64,000 nt of DNA. It comes from Sphaerimonospora cavernae (GTDB lineage: Bacteria > Actinomycetota > Actinomycetes > Streptosporangiales > Streptosporangiaceae). Position 1 is the stretch's first letter, and each line of letters opens with the position of its first letter. Where the stretch lies: assembly GCF_042435035.1 (NCBI RefSeq), contig NZ_JBHMQT010000003.1, positions 372,001 through 436,000 on the forward strand, in the 5' to 3' direction. Under the pieces are notes generated by a model, which was not told the DNA's origin, searched no databases, and saw nothing but the letters and a program-made list of their open reading frames with translations. Positions 15,123 to 23,150 of the stretch are shown in pieces. Position numbers and translations under genes: made by a program.

Positions 15123-15920
15123 ATGACCGGGATGGACGTCGTCGGCAGGCGGCCCGTCTCCCCCGCCGAGACGTCCCGGGCCAACCGCGGCTGGTGGGAC
15201 GGCGCGGCCGACGACTACCAGGCCGAGCACGGCGGTTTCCTGCGTGACCACGGCTTCATCTGGTGCCCGGAGGGGCTCGACGAGGCCGACGCCCGACTGC
15301 TCGGCGACGTCACGGGGCGACGTGTCCTCGAGGTCGGCTGCGGGGCCGGACAGTGCGGCCGGTGGCTCGCCACGCAGGGTGCGATCGTCACCGGTTTCGA
15401 CCTGTCGTACCGGCAGTTGCAGCATTCGCGGCGGATCGACCTCGCCGTCGGTACGGCCCTGCCCGTCGTGCAGGCGGACGCCGAGGCCCTGCCGTACCGG
15501 GACGGCTCGTTCGACCTGGCGTGCTCGGCCTTCGGTGCGCTGCCCTTCGTCGCCGACGCGGGCGCGGTGCTCACCGAGGTGCGGCGGGTGCTGCGGCCCG
15601 GCGGGCGGTTCGTGTTCTCGGTCAGCCATCCGATCCGGTGGGCGTTCCCCGACGATCCCGGGCCGCGCGGACTGACGGCCGACCGTCCGTACTTCGACCG
15701 GGCTCCGTACGTCGAGTTCTCCGACGGCACGCCGTCCTACGTGGAGCACCACCGGACGATGGGCGACTGGGTGGGCCTGATCGCCTCGTCCGGCCTGGTC
15801 CTCACCGGACTGGTCGAGCCGGAGTGGCCCGGGGGGCACGACCGGGTGTGGGGCGGCTGGAGCCCGCTGCGCGGCCGCGTCCTCCCCGGCACGGCGATCT
15901 TCCAGACCGTCAGAGATTGA
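15123..15920 (+). CDS. Class I SAM-dependent methyltransferase
   Basis: A 265-residue Rossmann-fold methyltransferase. Motif I is RRVLEVGCGAGQCGRWLA at about residue 65, the acidic end of strand 2 is TGFDLS, motif II/III is QADAEALPYRDGSFDLACSAFGALPF and the post-motif is LRPGGRFVFSVSHPIRW, typical of ubiE-like small-molecule methyltransferases. The substrate is unknown. It starts 15 bases after DUF4191 and its 3' end overlaps the convergent RDD gene by 11 bases. Confidence 0.88.
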   Translation: MTGMDVVGRRPVSPAETSRANRGWWDGAADDYQAEHGGFLRDHGFIWCPEGLDEADARLLGDVTGRRVLEVGCGAGQCGRWLATQGAIVTGFDLSYRQLQHSRRIDLAVGTALPVVQADAEALPYRDGSFDLACSAFGALPFVADAGAVLTEVRRVLRPGGRFVFSVSHPIRWAFPDDPGPRGLTADRPYFDRAPYVEFSDGTPSYVEHHRTMGDWVGLIASSGLVLTGLVEPEWPGGHDRVWGGWSPLRGRVLPGTAIFQTVRD

Positions 15921-16371
15921 CCACGACGGTGCCGGAGGCGCGGTCGTGCAGGCCCCGGCGGTCGCGATCCCAGATCAGAGCGGGTACGGCGAGGCACAGC
16001 AGGAACGTGCGCAGCAGCACCGCGGGTAGCGGCGGCCGACCGCCGTTGAGGGCGGCGACCCGGATGCGCAGCAGTCGCATGCCCAGCGTCATCCCGACCG
16101 TGCTCACCAGCAGCACGTACTCCAAGGCGAATACGCCGAGGCCGACCACGCCGACGTCCTGTCCCTGCTGGCGCAGCAGGCCCCCGGCGATGGCCCAGGA
16201 GCAGATCAGCCAGTCGACCAGGACGGCCCCGATCCTGCGTCCCCATCCGGCGACCGCGCCGCTACCCGATTCCGGCAGGCCGAGCCGTACACCGGGGTGT
16301 CCCAGGTCGACGCCGGCGGCCCGGACCCCGCCCAGCCAGGTCTGCGTCCATCGCGGTTGGCGCTCGTTCAT
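15910..16371 (-). CDS. RDD family membrane protein
   Basis: A 153-residue protein with three hydrophobic helices (about residues 43-64, 72-95 and 113-130) and the signature residues of the RDD family: Arg in GWGRRIGAVLVD with the Asp after it, and the late Asp in GLHDRASGTVVV. RDD proteins next to glnA are a conserved actinobacterial arrangement; in Mycobacterium tuberculosis the corresponding gene lies between the DUF4191 gene and glnA1. Role unknown, possibly transport. It is divergent from glnA, so both share the 16372-16518 control region. Confidence 0.87.
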   Translation of the reverse strand: MNERQPRWTQTWLGGVRAAGVDLGHPGVRLGLPESGSGAVAGWGRRIGAVLVDWLICSWAIAGGLLRQQGQDVGVVGLGVFALEYVLLVSTVGMTLGMRLLRIRVAALNGGRPPLPAVLLRTFLLCLAVPALIWDRDRRGLHDRASGTVVVNL

Positions 16372-16428
16372 GGCTCCTCAGCCTATTCACGTTTCACGCC
16401 GGGTGGCGCGCGGGGATGGCCGGTGACC

Positions 16429-16466
16429 TTAACACCGGCGAAACAAACGAGACATGGCACGGAAAC
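16429..16466 (+). promoter_or_regulatory. Predicted GlnR operator upstream of glnA
   Basis: Four five-base half sites start exactly 11 bases apart: TTAAC (16429), GAAAC (16440), GACAT (16451) and GAAAC (16462). This is the a-n6-b-n6-a-n6-b layout of actinobacterial GlnR sites (consensus gTnAC-n6-GAAAC), as known at Streptomyces glnA. It lies 53-90 bases before the glnA start. Confidence 0.7.
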
Positions 16467-16518
16467 GGCTCGCGCATATTTTCGGGTCTGCCGGCCGATG
16501 ACCCTTGGAGGTTCGAGA

Positions 16519-17943
16519 GTGTTCAACTCCGCCGATGACGTCCTCAAGTTCATCCGGGACGAGGGGGTGCAGTTCGTAGACGTCAGGTTCACCGACCTGC
16601 CGGGCACGACGCACCACTTCACCTTCCCCGTCGAGAACTTCGGCGCGAACGTCTTCACCGACGGCCTGATGTTCGACGGGTCGTCCATCCGCGGTTTCCA
16701 GGCCATCCACGAGTCCGACATGCTGCTGCTGCCGGACCCGTCCACCGCCGTGCTCGACCCGTTCCGCAAGCACAGGACGCTGAACATCAACTTCTTCGTG
16801 CACGACCCGCTGACCCGGGAGGCCTACAGCCGCGACCCCCGTAACGTGGCCAGGAAGGCCGAGGAGTATCTCCGGGGCACCGGCATCGCGGACACCGCCT
16901 ACTTCGGCTCCGAGGCCGAGTTCTACATCTTCGACGACGTGCGCTTCGAGACCCGGGCGAACGCGGGTTACTACTTCATCGACTCCGTCGAGGGCGCCTG
17001 GAACACCGGCAAGGCCTCCGAGGGCGGCAACCTGGGTTACAAGCCGCGTTACAGGGGCGGTTACTTCCCGGTCCCGCCGATGGACCACTTCACCGACCTG
17101 CGCTCGGAGATGGTCCGCAACCTCATCGAGGCCGGCATCGAGACCGAGATCCAGCACCACGAGGTGGGCACGGCCGGCCAGGCCGAGATCGACTTCCGGT
17201 TCGGCACGCTGCTCAAGACGGCCGACAACCTGATGCTGTACAAGTACATCGTCAAGAACACGGCGATGCGGCACGGCCACACCGTCACGTTCATGCCGAA
17301 GCCGCTCTTCGGTGAGGCCGGCTCGGGCATGCACTGCCACCAGTCGCTCTGGAAGGACGGCGAGCCGCTGTTCTACGACGAGGTCGGCTATGCCGGGCTG
17401 TCGGACACGGCGCGGTACTACATCGGCGGCCTGCTCAAGCACGCCCCGTCGCTGCTCGCCCTCACCAACCCGACGGTGAACTCCTACCACCGCCTGGTGC
17501 CCGGTTACGAGGCCCCGATCAACCTGCTCTACTCGCAGCGCAACCGCTCGGCCTGTGTGCGCATCCCGATCACCGGGTCGAACCCGAAGGCCAAGCGCAT
17601 CGAGTTCCGCGTGCCCGACCCGTCGTGCAACCCGTACTTCGCGTTCGCGGCCATGCTCATGGCCGGTCTGGACGGCGTCCGCAACAAGATCGAGCCGCCG
17701 GAGCCGCTCGACAAGGACCTGTACGAGCTGCCGCCCGAGGAGGCACTCGGCGTCGCCAAGGTGCCCGCCTCACTCGAGGAGGCGCTCGACAACCTCGAGG
17801 CCGACCACGAGTACCTGCTCGAAGGCGGGGTGTTCACCCCCGACCTCATCCAGACATGGGTCTCCTACAAGCGGGACCACGAGATCACACCGCTCCGCCT
17901 CCGCCCGCACCCCCACGAGTTCGAGTTGTACTACGACTGTTGA
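16519..17943 (+). CDS. glnA: Glutamine synthetase type I
   Basis: A 474-residue GSI-beta enzyme that condenses ammonia and glutamate with ATP in a cytoplasmic dodecamer. Family motifs are present: FDGSSIRGFQAIHESDM, the metal-binding EAEFYIFDDV, the ATP-site block MPKPLFGEAGSGMHCHQSLW, and NRSACVRIP. The adenylylation site is Tyr402 in KDLYELPPEE, the target of GlnE, which is encoded 5 kb downstream. The GTG at 16519 is preceded by TTGGAGG. GlnR half sites lie upstream and a strong terminator follows. Confidence 0.96.
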   Translation: MFNSADDVLKFIRDEGVQFVDVRFTDLPGTTHHFTFPVENFGANVFTDGLMFDGSSIRGFQAIHESDMLLLPDPSTAVLDPFRKHRTLNINFFVHDPLTREAYSRDPRNVARKAEEYLRGTGIADTAYFGSEAEFYIFDDVRFETRANAGYYFIDSVEGAWNTGKASEGGNLGYKPRYRGGYFPVPPMDHFTDLRSEMVRNLIEAGIETEIQHHEVGTAGQAEIDFRFGTLLKTADNLMLYKYIVKNTAMRHGHTVTFMPKPLFGEAGSGMHCHQSLWKDGEPLFYDEVGYAGLSDTARYYIGGLLKHAPSLLALTNPTVNSYHRLVPGYEAPINLLYSQRNRSACVRIPITGSNPKAKRIEFRVPDPSCNPYFAFAAMLMAGLDGVRNKIEPPEPLDKDLYELPPEEALGVAKVPASLEEALDNLEADHEYLLEGGVFTPDLIQTWVSYKRDHEITPLRLRPHPHEFELYYDC

Positions 17944-17956
17944 GCCCAGATCGCTT

Positions 17957-18005
17957 GAAAGGCCGTCGGCCCGGCCCTCGCAGAGGGTACGGCCGATGGC
18001 CTTTC
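17957..18005 (+). terminator. Rho-independent-type hairpin after glnA
   Basis: Arms of 15 bases, GAAAGGCCGTCGGCC at 17957-17971 and GGCCGATGGCCTTTC at 17991-18005, pair with one G-T wobble; the outer part pairs AAAGG with CCTTT. Confidence 0.8.
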
Positions 18006-18069
18006 TCATGTGCTCCCGTGACCGGGCGGCAACGGATGCACGTACGTCCGGAGCGTGAATCGGAGTTGA

Positions 18070-18639
18070 TCACTCAGGCTGATCCGGAGACGGCGCCGCC
18101 AAGCCCTCCTCCTGGTCGCGGAGTGCCGCCACGATCTCACCGAGAAGAAACTGAACCTTCGGCTCGACCGCACGGCCGTGATAAACGCTCTCAACGAGGT
18201 CGAGGCCCTCTTCTACTGTAGAGAAGCCGAGTTGCCGGTAGAGGAACATGATGTCGTCCGCATCGTTTTCCACCCGAGAAGAGAAAAGCTTCATCGCAAG
18301 CAGGTAGCGTGCCGACGCGACATCCACAACCAGCGAGTCGCTGGAGTAATATCGCCGAGCATCTGGATCTGGGCCAGGTAGGAAGCCTTTCACAGCATCG
18401 TTGAGCCAGTCCTTGGCCAGGCCACGGCGTTCGGCCACAGCCAGCGTCGCCTGGCGGACCACCTCTGTCGGCAGGAATACCGCGTCGAGATCCCTAGTAG
18501 ACCTCGCGTTGTCGTAGGCCACAGCAATAGCTGCGCCTCCGACGAGAAACAGATCAGCCTTGGCTCCACGTGTGTCCAGCTCTGCGCTCAGCTCATTTAG
18601 AAGCTCTAGGATCTCATCCCGGCCAAGCCCGACACTCAT
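18070..18639 (-). CDS. Nucleotidyltransferase-like protein (DUF6036-like), possible toxin
   Basis: A 189-residue protein with the nucleotidyltransferase signature LFLVGGAAIAVAYDNARSTR followed at once by DLDAVFLP: a GG loop and the D-x-D metal pair. Similar small nucleotidyltransferases (AbiEii/MenT-like, DUF6036) act as toxins or RNA/protein modifiers. The start ATG at 18639 overlaps the stop of the upstream gene (ATGA), so the two are translationally coupled like a toxin-antitoxin pair. Codon use is visibly less GC-rich than in neighbouring genes, which suggests acquisition. Toxin activity is inference. Confidence 0.75.
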   Translation of the reverse strand: MSVGLGRDEILELLNELSAELDTRGAKADLFLVGGAAIAVAYDNARSTRDLDAVFLPTEVVRQATLAVAERRGLAKDWLNDAVKGFLPGPDPDARRYYSSDSLVVDVASARYLLAMKLFSSRVENDADDIMFLYRQLGFSTVEEGLDLVESVYHGRAVEPKVQFLLGEIVAALRDQEEGLAAPSPDQPE

Positions 18640-19055
18640 ATGCGCTCCAGTGCACTTCGGGTGATGAACACACCGCGCTTTCGAAAGGAGGAAGGTGACT
18701 CCACCAAGGCACGCGGGTGCAAACCGCGGAGTTCCGTGACGAACCACCACGGCAGTGCTTCCCTCTGCGGATCACGAGCCCATGACGGTACCGGCCACCT
18801 GTCGTTGCGCGCGAGGTGTTCCGCCAAGGCAGCAAGGGCAGCATCGACCCGGGCATCTCCCACCGGGGATGGCGCATCGTCCCACATCTGGCTAGCAGCC
18901 ACCACCCCATCATGACGGAGGACGCTCCTGTAGTCGTCGAGCATCTGGATGATGGAAAAGCGCCAGACACGGCTGAGCGGCTCACCTTCAGCGACCATCT
19001 GAGCAGCCGCCGCAGCAGCATCCCCCACCGTTCTGAAAGCGCTAAGCCTGTTCAT
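18636..19055 (-). CDS. Uncharacterised partner of the nucleotidyltransferase gene
   Basis: A 139-residue mostly helical protein ending FRKRGVFITRSALERI. I do not recognise a named family; the alanine-rich early helix and tryptophan-containing WARDPQREALPWWFV region are notable. Its stop overlaps the start of the nucleotidyltransferase gene, so it may be the cognate antitoxin or a substrate-recruiting partner. I use the ATG at 19055 because TACCGT lies six bases before it, the leaderless arrangement common here; an ATG at 19076 has no signal. Base composition is atypical, like its partner. Confidence 0.65.
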   Translation of the reverse strand: MNRLSAFRTVGDAAAAAAQMVAEGEPLSRVWRFSIIQMLDDYRSVLRHDGVVAASQMWDDAPSPVGDARVDAALAALAEHLARNDRWPVPSWARDPQREALPWWFVTELRGLHPRALVESPSSFRKRGVFITRSALERI

Positions 19056-19113
19056 CTCTGTACGGTACCTCGACATCAAGGCCGCACAACGGACAGAGAT
19101 CAGCACGGTGCGA

Positions 19114-19338
19114 TCAAACCAGAGGCCGCCACGTACCGCCATCCTTTTCCAGGATCGAGAGGTCAAGATCTCCGGTGGCCACCATCTCCCGCATCCGCGC
19201 CACGGCCGCCGCCCGCCTCCCCCGGTCGACGATCTCCCGCAGGGCCGCGTTGACCGTGTCCTTCTTGGAAGAAGAGCCAAGTAGTCGCGCGGCCTCCGCC
19301 AGGGTCTCGTCGTCGATATCGATCACGATCTTAGCCAT
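19114..19338 (-). CDS. VapB-like antitoxin without a visible VapC partner
   Basis: A 74-residue protein beginning MAKIVIDIDDETLAEAARLL, followed by KKDTVNAALREIVDRGRR, the ribbon-helix-helix form of VapB-family antitoxins, and ending in a short acidic, tryptophan-containing tail of the kind that binds a toxin. A GGGGAG sequence lies eight bases before the ATG at 19338. VapB genes are normally followed at once by a PIN-domain toxin; here the next gene is the unrelated 139-residue frame 59 bases away and no PIN domain is seen. It may be an orphan antitoxin or may belong to the nucleotidyltransferase module. Confidence 0.75.
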   Translation of the reverse strand: MAKIVIDIDDETLAEAARLLGSSSKKDTVNAALREIVDRGRRAAAVARMREMVATGDLDLSILEKDGGTWRPLV

Positions 19339-19520
19339 CACGCATCTCCCCGTCTCTCCGTACCTGAGGCTCTCAGTGGCCCGCCTGCGCGGCCCGGGGC
19401 TCCTTGAGAGTAACCTCGTGCAACCCGAGAAGACGGACTCCGGAGGGCGTGCGGACCACGGGCCAGGCCCGTAAGGTGTCGTCCTACGTCGAATCGCAGG
19501 TCAAACGCTGGGAGACGTTC

Positions 19521-19994
19521 GTGGTGAACGAGGCTGAGCTGCGGCATCTGCGCCGCTGCGTGGAACTGGCGACCGAGGCTCTGGAGGACGGCGACGAGCC
19601 GTTCGGCTCCGTGTTGGTCGCGGCGGACGGGACCTCGCTGGCCGAGGACCGCAACCGGGTCGCCGGCGGCGACCGGACCCGGCATCCGGAGTTCGCGCTG
19701 GCGCGCTGGGCCGCGGCGAACATGACCCCCGAGGAGCGAGCCGGAGCGACGGTCTTCACCTCGGGCGAGCACTGCCCGATGTGCGCCGCCGCGCACGCCT
19801 GGGTCGGCCTGGGCCGCATAGTTTACGCGACCTCTTCCGAACAGCTCGTGTCCTGGCTCGCCGAGCTGGGCGTCCCCGCTGCGCCCGTACGAGCACTGCC
19901 GATTCAGGAGGTCGCCCCCGGCATCGTGGTGGAGGGCCCCGTTCCAGAACTGGCCGAGCAGGTACACGCCCTGCATCGACGCTTCCATGGGTAA
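19521..19994 (+). CDS. Nucleoside/guanine deaminase-like zinc enzyme
   Basis: A 157-residue member of the cytidine/deoxycytidylate deaminase superfamily (guanine deaminase/TadA-like branch). The zinc site is readable: His and the proton-shuttling Glu in TRHPEFALA, and two cysteines in GEHCPMCAAAHAW. The preceding DEPFGSVLVAADG matches the family's first strand pair. It would hydrolytically deaminate a purine or nucleoside; the exact substrate is not decidable. Two adjacent GTG codons (19521, 19524) follow a GGAG sequence and either could be the start. Confidence 0.85.
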   Translation: MVNEAELRHLRRCVELATEALEDGDEPFGSVLVAADGTSLAEDRNRVAGGDRTRHPEFALARWAAANMTPEERAGATVFTSGEHCPMCAAAHAWVGLGRIVYATSSEQLVSWLAELGVPAAPVRALPIQEVAPGIVVEGPVPELAEQVHALHRRFHG

Positions 19995-20174
19995 CGCTTT
20001 GGCCGAAACGGCATGGGCGCTTTGTCGTGAATGCGTAAGATGTACTCATATCGGGGATATCGTGGGATCTTGAGAGTGGTCTACCGCTTGAGCTTGACTG
20101 GTCTGGCTATGACCCATGGGTCCACCGAATACGTACTGTAAGATCACACCAGAACCTCACTCCTGGGGTACGGC

Positions 20175-20987
20175 ATGGCCGAACACGTGCCCGCTCCGTC
20201 GAAGCTCGATACCTCGGTGCCACATCCCGCCCGCATCTACGACTACTGGCTGGGCGGCAACGACAACTTCGAGGCCGACCGCAAGGTGGCCGAAGCCACC
20301 GTCGCGGCATTCCCCGGAGTCGTCCAGGCCGCCCAGGGTAACCGCGCGTTCCTGGGCCGGGCCGTACGGTTCCTCGCGGAACAGGGCATCACCCAGTTCC
20401 TGGACATCGGCACCGGCATCCCCACCCAGGGCAACACCCACGAGGTCGCCCAGGCGGTGAACCCTGCCGCGAGGGTCGTCTACGTCGACAACGATCCCAT
20501 CGTGATGGCCCACGCCCGTGCGCTGCTACGCGGCACCCCGGAGGGCAGGACCGCCTACATCGAGGCCGACCTCCGCGACCCCGACAGCATCCTGAAGCAT
20601 CCGGACACCCTGGCGACCCTCGACTTCACCGAGCCCATCGCCATCGTGATCGTGGGCACACTGATGTTCATCAGGGACGAGGACGACCCGTTCGGCGTCG
20701 TCAAGCGGTACACCGACGCCGTCGTGCCCGGCAGCCACCTCGCTGTCTCCCACATCACCGCCGACCTCGCACCCGAGACCATGGAGGCCGCCGCGAAGGC
20801 CTACAACACCGGTCCCACACCGTTCACTCCGCGTACCGCCGCCGAGATCACCCGGTTCTTCGACGGCTTCGAACTCGTGGACCCCGGTCTCGTGGCGGTC
20901 TTCGACTGGCGTCCCGACCCGGACGAGGGCCCCTCCCCGGTGACCCGTCAGGCAGGTTTGTACGGGGCCGTGGGCAGAAAGCTCTGA
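20175..20987 (+). CDS. SAM-dependent methyltransferase (Methyltransf_19), copy 1
   Basis: A 270-residue member of the actinobacterial Methyltransf_19 (DUF574) family. Characteristic blocks: TSVPHPARIYDYWLGGNDNF near the N-terminus, the SAM-binding FLDIGTGIPTQGNTHEVAQ at about residues 75-93, VVYVDNDPIVMAHARALL, and a C-terminal FFDGFELVDPG. Such proteins are numerous in Streptomyces-like organisms; substrates are unknown. A closely similar copy lies 2.1 kb downstream in the same orientation, with the similarity extending about 45 bases upstream of the ATG, which indicates duplication of gene plus leader. The 180-base region upstream (19995-20174) holds an AT-rich promoter-like stretch but no gene. 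Confidence 0.88.
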   Translation: MAEHVPAPSKLDTSVPHPARIYDYWLGGNDNFEADRKVAEATVAAFPGVVQAAQGNRAFLGRAVRFLAEQGITQFLDIGTGIPTQGNTHEVAQAVNPAARVVYVDNDPIVMAHARALLRGTPEGRTAYIEADLRDPDSILKHPDTLATLDFTEPIAIVIVGTLMFIRDEDDPFGVVKRYTDAVVPGSHLAVSHITADLAPETMEAAAKAYNTGPTPFTPRTAAEITRFFDGFELVDPGLVAVFDWRPDPDEGPSPVTRQAGLYGAVGRKL

Positions 20988-21012
20988 CCGGTCCGCGAGA
21001 CGGGCGACGGCG

Positions 21013-22224
21013 TCACCGGGGACTGACGGATCCCTGCTTTCCGGTCGGGCCGGCGTCGCCGCCGGCGCGGGAGCGCAGGCCGGCGACACGGCGCAGCATG
21101 TCCCACCAGAAGGGCGCGCCGAACAGCAGAGCCACAGCCGTGATGAGGAAACCGGGCCAGTGACCGGGTGTCGACAACCGCTGCCACCAGGCGTCCCAGT
21201 TCCACGCCCAGGACGGGCTGTCGCCGCCGTCGCCCATCGTCACGCCGACGGGCGCGTTGGCGAAGATCTTCACGAACGCCGGGGTGCTAAGCACGTCGGT
21301 GACGCAGGCATAGGTGTCCTGCCTCGGCCCGCACTCCTGCCGGATCGGGGCCAGCGCCTCCGGCCCCGACTGGGCGAACGCGCTCACCTCGCTGCGGTAG
21401 GCGTTGTCCCTGAGCAGGTTCTTGCCGTACTCCAGGGCGTCCATGCCGAACAGCAGCGTCACGGCGATCCCGAGCGCGGCCACCACCCAGCGGACGTAGC
21501 GCCGGTAGAGGATGCTGAGCCGTTCCATCTCGCCGTCGAACCACTCGCCGACGCCGCGGCGGAACGTCTCGACGTCGTGCTCCACCCGGTCCCAGACCGC
21601 TTTGAGCGGGCGGTAGATCGGGCTCTTCATACGGTCGAGGTCCCGCATCAGCGCCTCGATCCCGCCGTGCTCGGTCGCGATCTCCATCACCGCGACCGCG
21701 AACCGGACCGGGGGGATGTCGGCGATGGTGGTCTTACCACGCTTGACGTGGTCGATCTCCCGCAGTCGCTCGTGCAGGAGATCGGCCAGCGACCTGCCGG
21801 TCCGTTCCCCGTCAGCGGGTGCGGGCCCCGGGGTGAACGGCGGCCGCGGGTCCCTGCCGAACGGCAGCCGCGCGAAGACCCCGAGCACGGTCGCGGGCAG
21901 CCGGGAGCGTCCCTGTGCCGGCGGCGGCAGCAGCTCCATCAGGGGAGCCCGAAGCCTGCGGCCCAGCCCCTTGAACGCGCGCAGGAGGCGGTCCAGCAGC
22001 CGGACCGGCCGCGCTTCGCCGTCCGGCCGCTCCGCGCCGTCGAGCGTGTCACGCAGGTACGCCCAAAGGAACTTGCTCCGAATCGCCAGCAGCCGGACGA
22101 TGCCCTCGTTGATGCCGCTCACCAGGAGCGACAGCAGCAGGAAGGCCAGCACGAGGCCGATGGCGAGGTCCGCGTAATACGAGATCAAAGCGATCACCCG
22201 CACCGTTGATACACCGCTCCACAC
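21013..22224 (-). CDS. Membrane protein of unknown function
   Basis: A 403-residue protein I cannot assign to a named family. It has one hydrophobic helix near residues 14-36, a long hydrophilic helical region with many Arg/Glu residues, a second helix near 244-262, and a C-terminal pair around 355-378 ending FGAPFWWDMLRR. The extracytoplasmic stretch before the last helix contains two cysteines (QECGPRQDTYACVTDV) that could form a disulfide. The start is uncertain: the GTG at 22224 is used, with in-frame GTGs 21 and 27 bases later. It sits reversed between the two methyltransferase copies, which hints that it entered after, or moved with, the duplication. Confidence 0.7.
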   Translation of the reverse strand: MWSGVSTVRVIALISYYADLAIGLVLAFLLLSLLVSGINEGIVRLLAIRSKFLWAYLRDTLDGAERPDGEARPVRLLDRLLRAFKGLGRRLRAPLMELLPPPAQGRSRLPATVLGVFARLPFGRDPRPPFTPGPAPADGERTGRSLADLLHERLREIDHVKRGKTTIADIPPVRFAVAVMEIATEHGGIEALMRDLDRMKSPIYRPLKAVWDRVEHDVETFRRGVGEWFDGEMERLSILYRRYVRWVVAALGIAVTLLFGMDALEYGKNLLRDNAYRSEVSAFAQSGPEALAPIRQECGPRQDTYACVTDVLSTPAFVKIFANAPVGVTMGDGGDSPSWAWNWDAWWQRLSTPGHWPGFLITAVALLFGAPFWWDMLRRVAGLRSRAGGDAGPTGKQGSVSPR

Positions 22225-22311
22225 CGCATCGGCAACGTTTTGATCAAAGCGGCATGGGTGCTACGCACCGAATATGTAAGATCAAGTAAAACCTCCCCCT
22301 TGGAGTCCGGC

Positions 22312-23118
22312 ATGGCCGACGACGCACCCGCTCCCCCGAAGATCAACACCTCGGTGCCACACCCCGCCCGCATCTATGACTACCTACTGGGCGGCAAGGA
22401 CAACTTCGAGGCCGACCGCAAGGTGGCCGAAGCCACCGTCGCCGCCTCCCCCGGGGTCCTCCAGGGCGTCCGGGACAACCGCGCCTTCCTGGGGCGGGCT
22501 GTACGGTTCCTCGCGGAACAGGGCATCGGCCAGTTCCTGGACATCGGCACCGGCATCCCCACCCAGGGCAACACCCACGAGGTCGCCCAGGCGGTGAACC
22601 CCGCCGCGAGGGTCGTCTACGTCGACAACGACCCCATCGTGATGGCCCACGCCCGCGCATTGTTACGCAGCACCCCGGAGGGCAGGACCGCCTACATCGA
22701 GGCCGACCTCCGCGACCCCGACAGCATCCTCGACCACCCGGACACCCTGGCGACCCTCGACTTCACCGAGCCCATCGCCATCGTGATCGTGGGCACGCTG
22801 ATGTACGTCGATGACAAGGAAGACGCCTTCGGCGTCGTCAAGCGCTACACGGACGCGGTCGTGCCCGGCAGCCACCTGGCGATCACCCACGTCACCGCCG
22901 ACTTCGAGCCCGAGAGCCTGGAGGCCTTCGCGGAGGCCTACAACAGCACCCACGAAATGCTCACCCTGCGCACCCGCGCCGAGATCATGCGCTTCTTCGA
23001 CGGCTTCGAGCTCGTGGAGCCCGGCATGGTGGGGCTCTCCCAGTGGCGTCCGGCTCCGGGCGAAGACTCCTATCGCCGCACGCACGGCGCGTACGGAGCC
23101 GTGGGCCGTAAGCTCTGA
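22312..23118 (+). CDS. SAM-dependent methyltransferase (Methyltransf_19), copy 2
   Basis: A 268-residue close paralogue of the gene at 20175, sharing the RIYDYLLGGKDNF block, the SAM motif FLDIGTGIPTQGNTHEVAQ and VVYVDNDPIVMAHARALL almost unchanged. Divergence is concentrated after about residue 165 (LMYVDDKEDAFGV against LMFIRDEDDPFGV) and in the C-terminal third, the usual substrate-facing part. A TTGGAG sequence lies before the ATG at 22312. The leader also resembles copy 1 (cgaata, gtaagatca). It converges on glnE. Confidence 0.88.
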   Translation: MADDAPAPPKINTSVPHPARIYDYLLGGKDNFEADRKVAEATVAASPGVLQGVRDNRAFLGRAVRFLAEQGIGQFLDIGTGIPTQGNTHEVAQAVNPAARVVYVDNDPIVMAHARALLRSTPEGRTAYIEADLRDPDSILDHPDTLATLDFTEPIAIVIVGTLMYVDDKEDAFGVVKRYTDAVVPGSHLAITHVTADFEPESLEAFAEAYNSTHEMLTLRTRAEIMRFFDGFELVEPGMVGLSQWRPAPGEDSYRRTHGAYGAVGRKL

Positions 23119-23150
23119 CCGCTCCCTCTCACCTCGGTCCTCGACTCGGC

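Noticed and set aside
19055..19113. VapC toxin or PIN-domain remnant after the VapB-like gene
   Set aside because: The 58-base gap and the following frame show no PIN motifs (no early D-T/S-x or later acidic residues).
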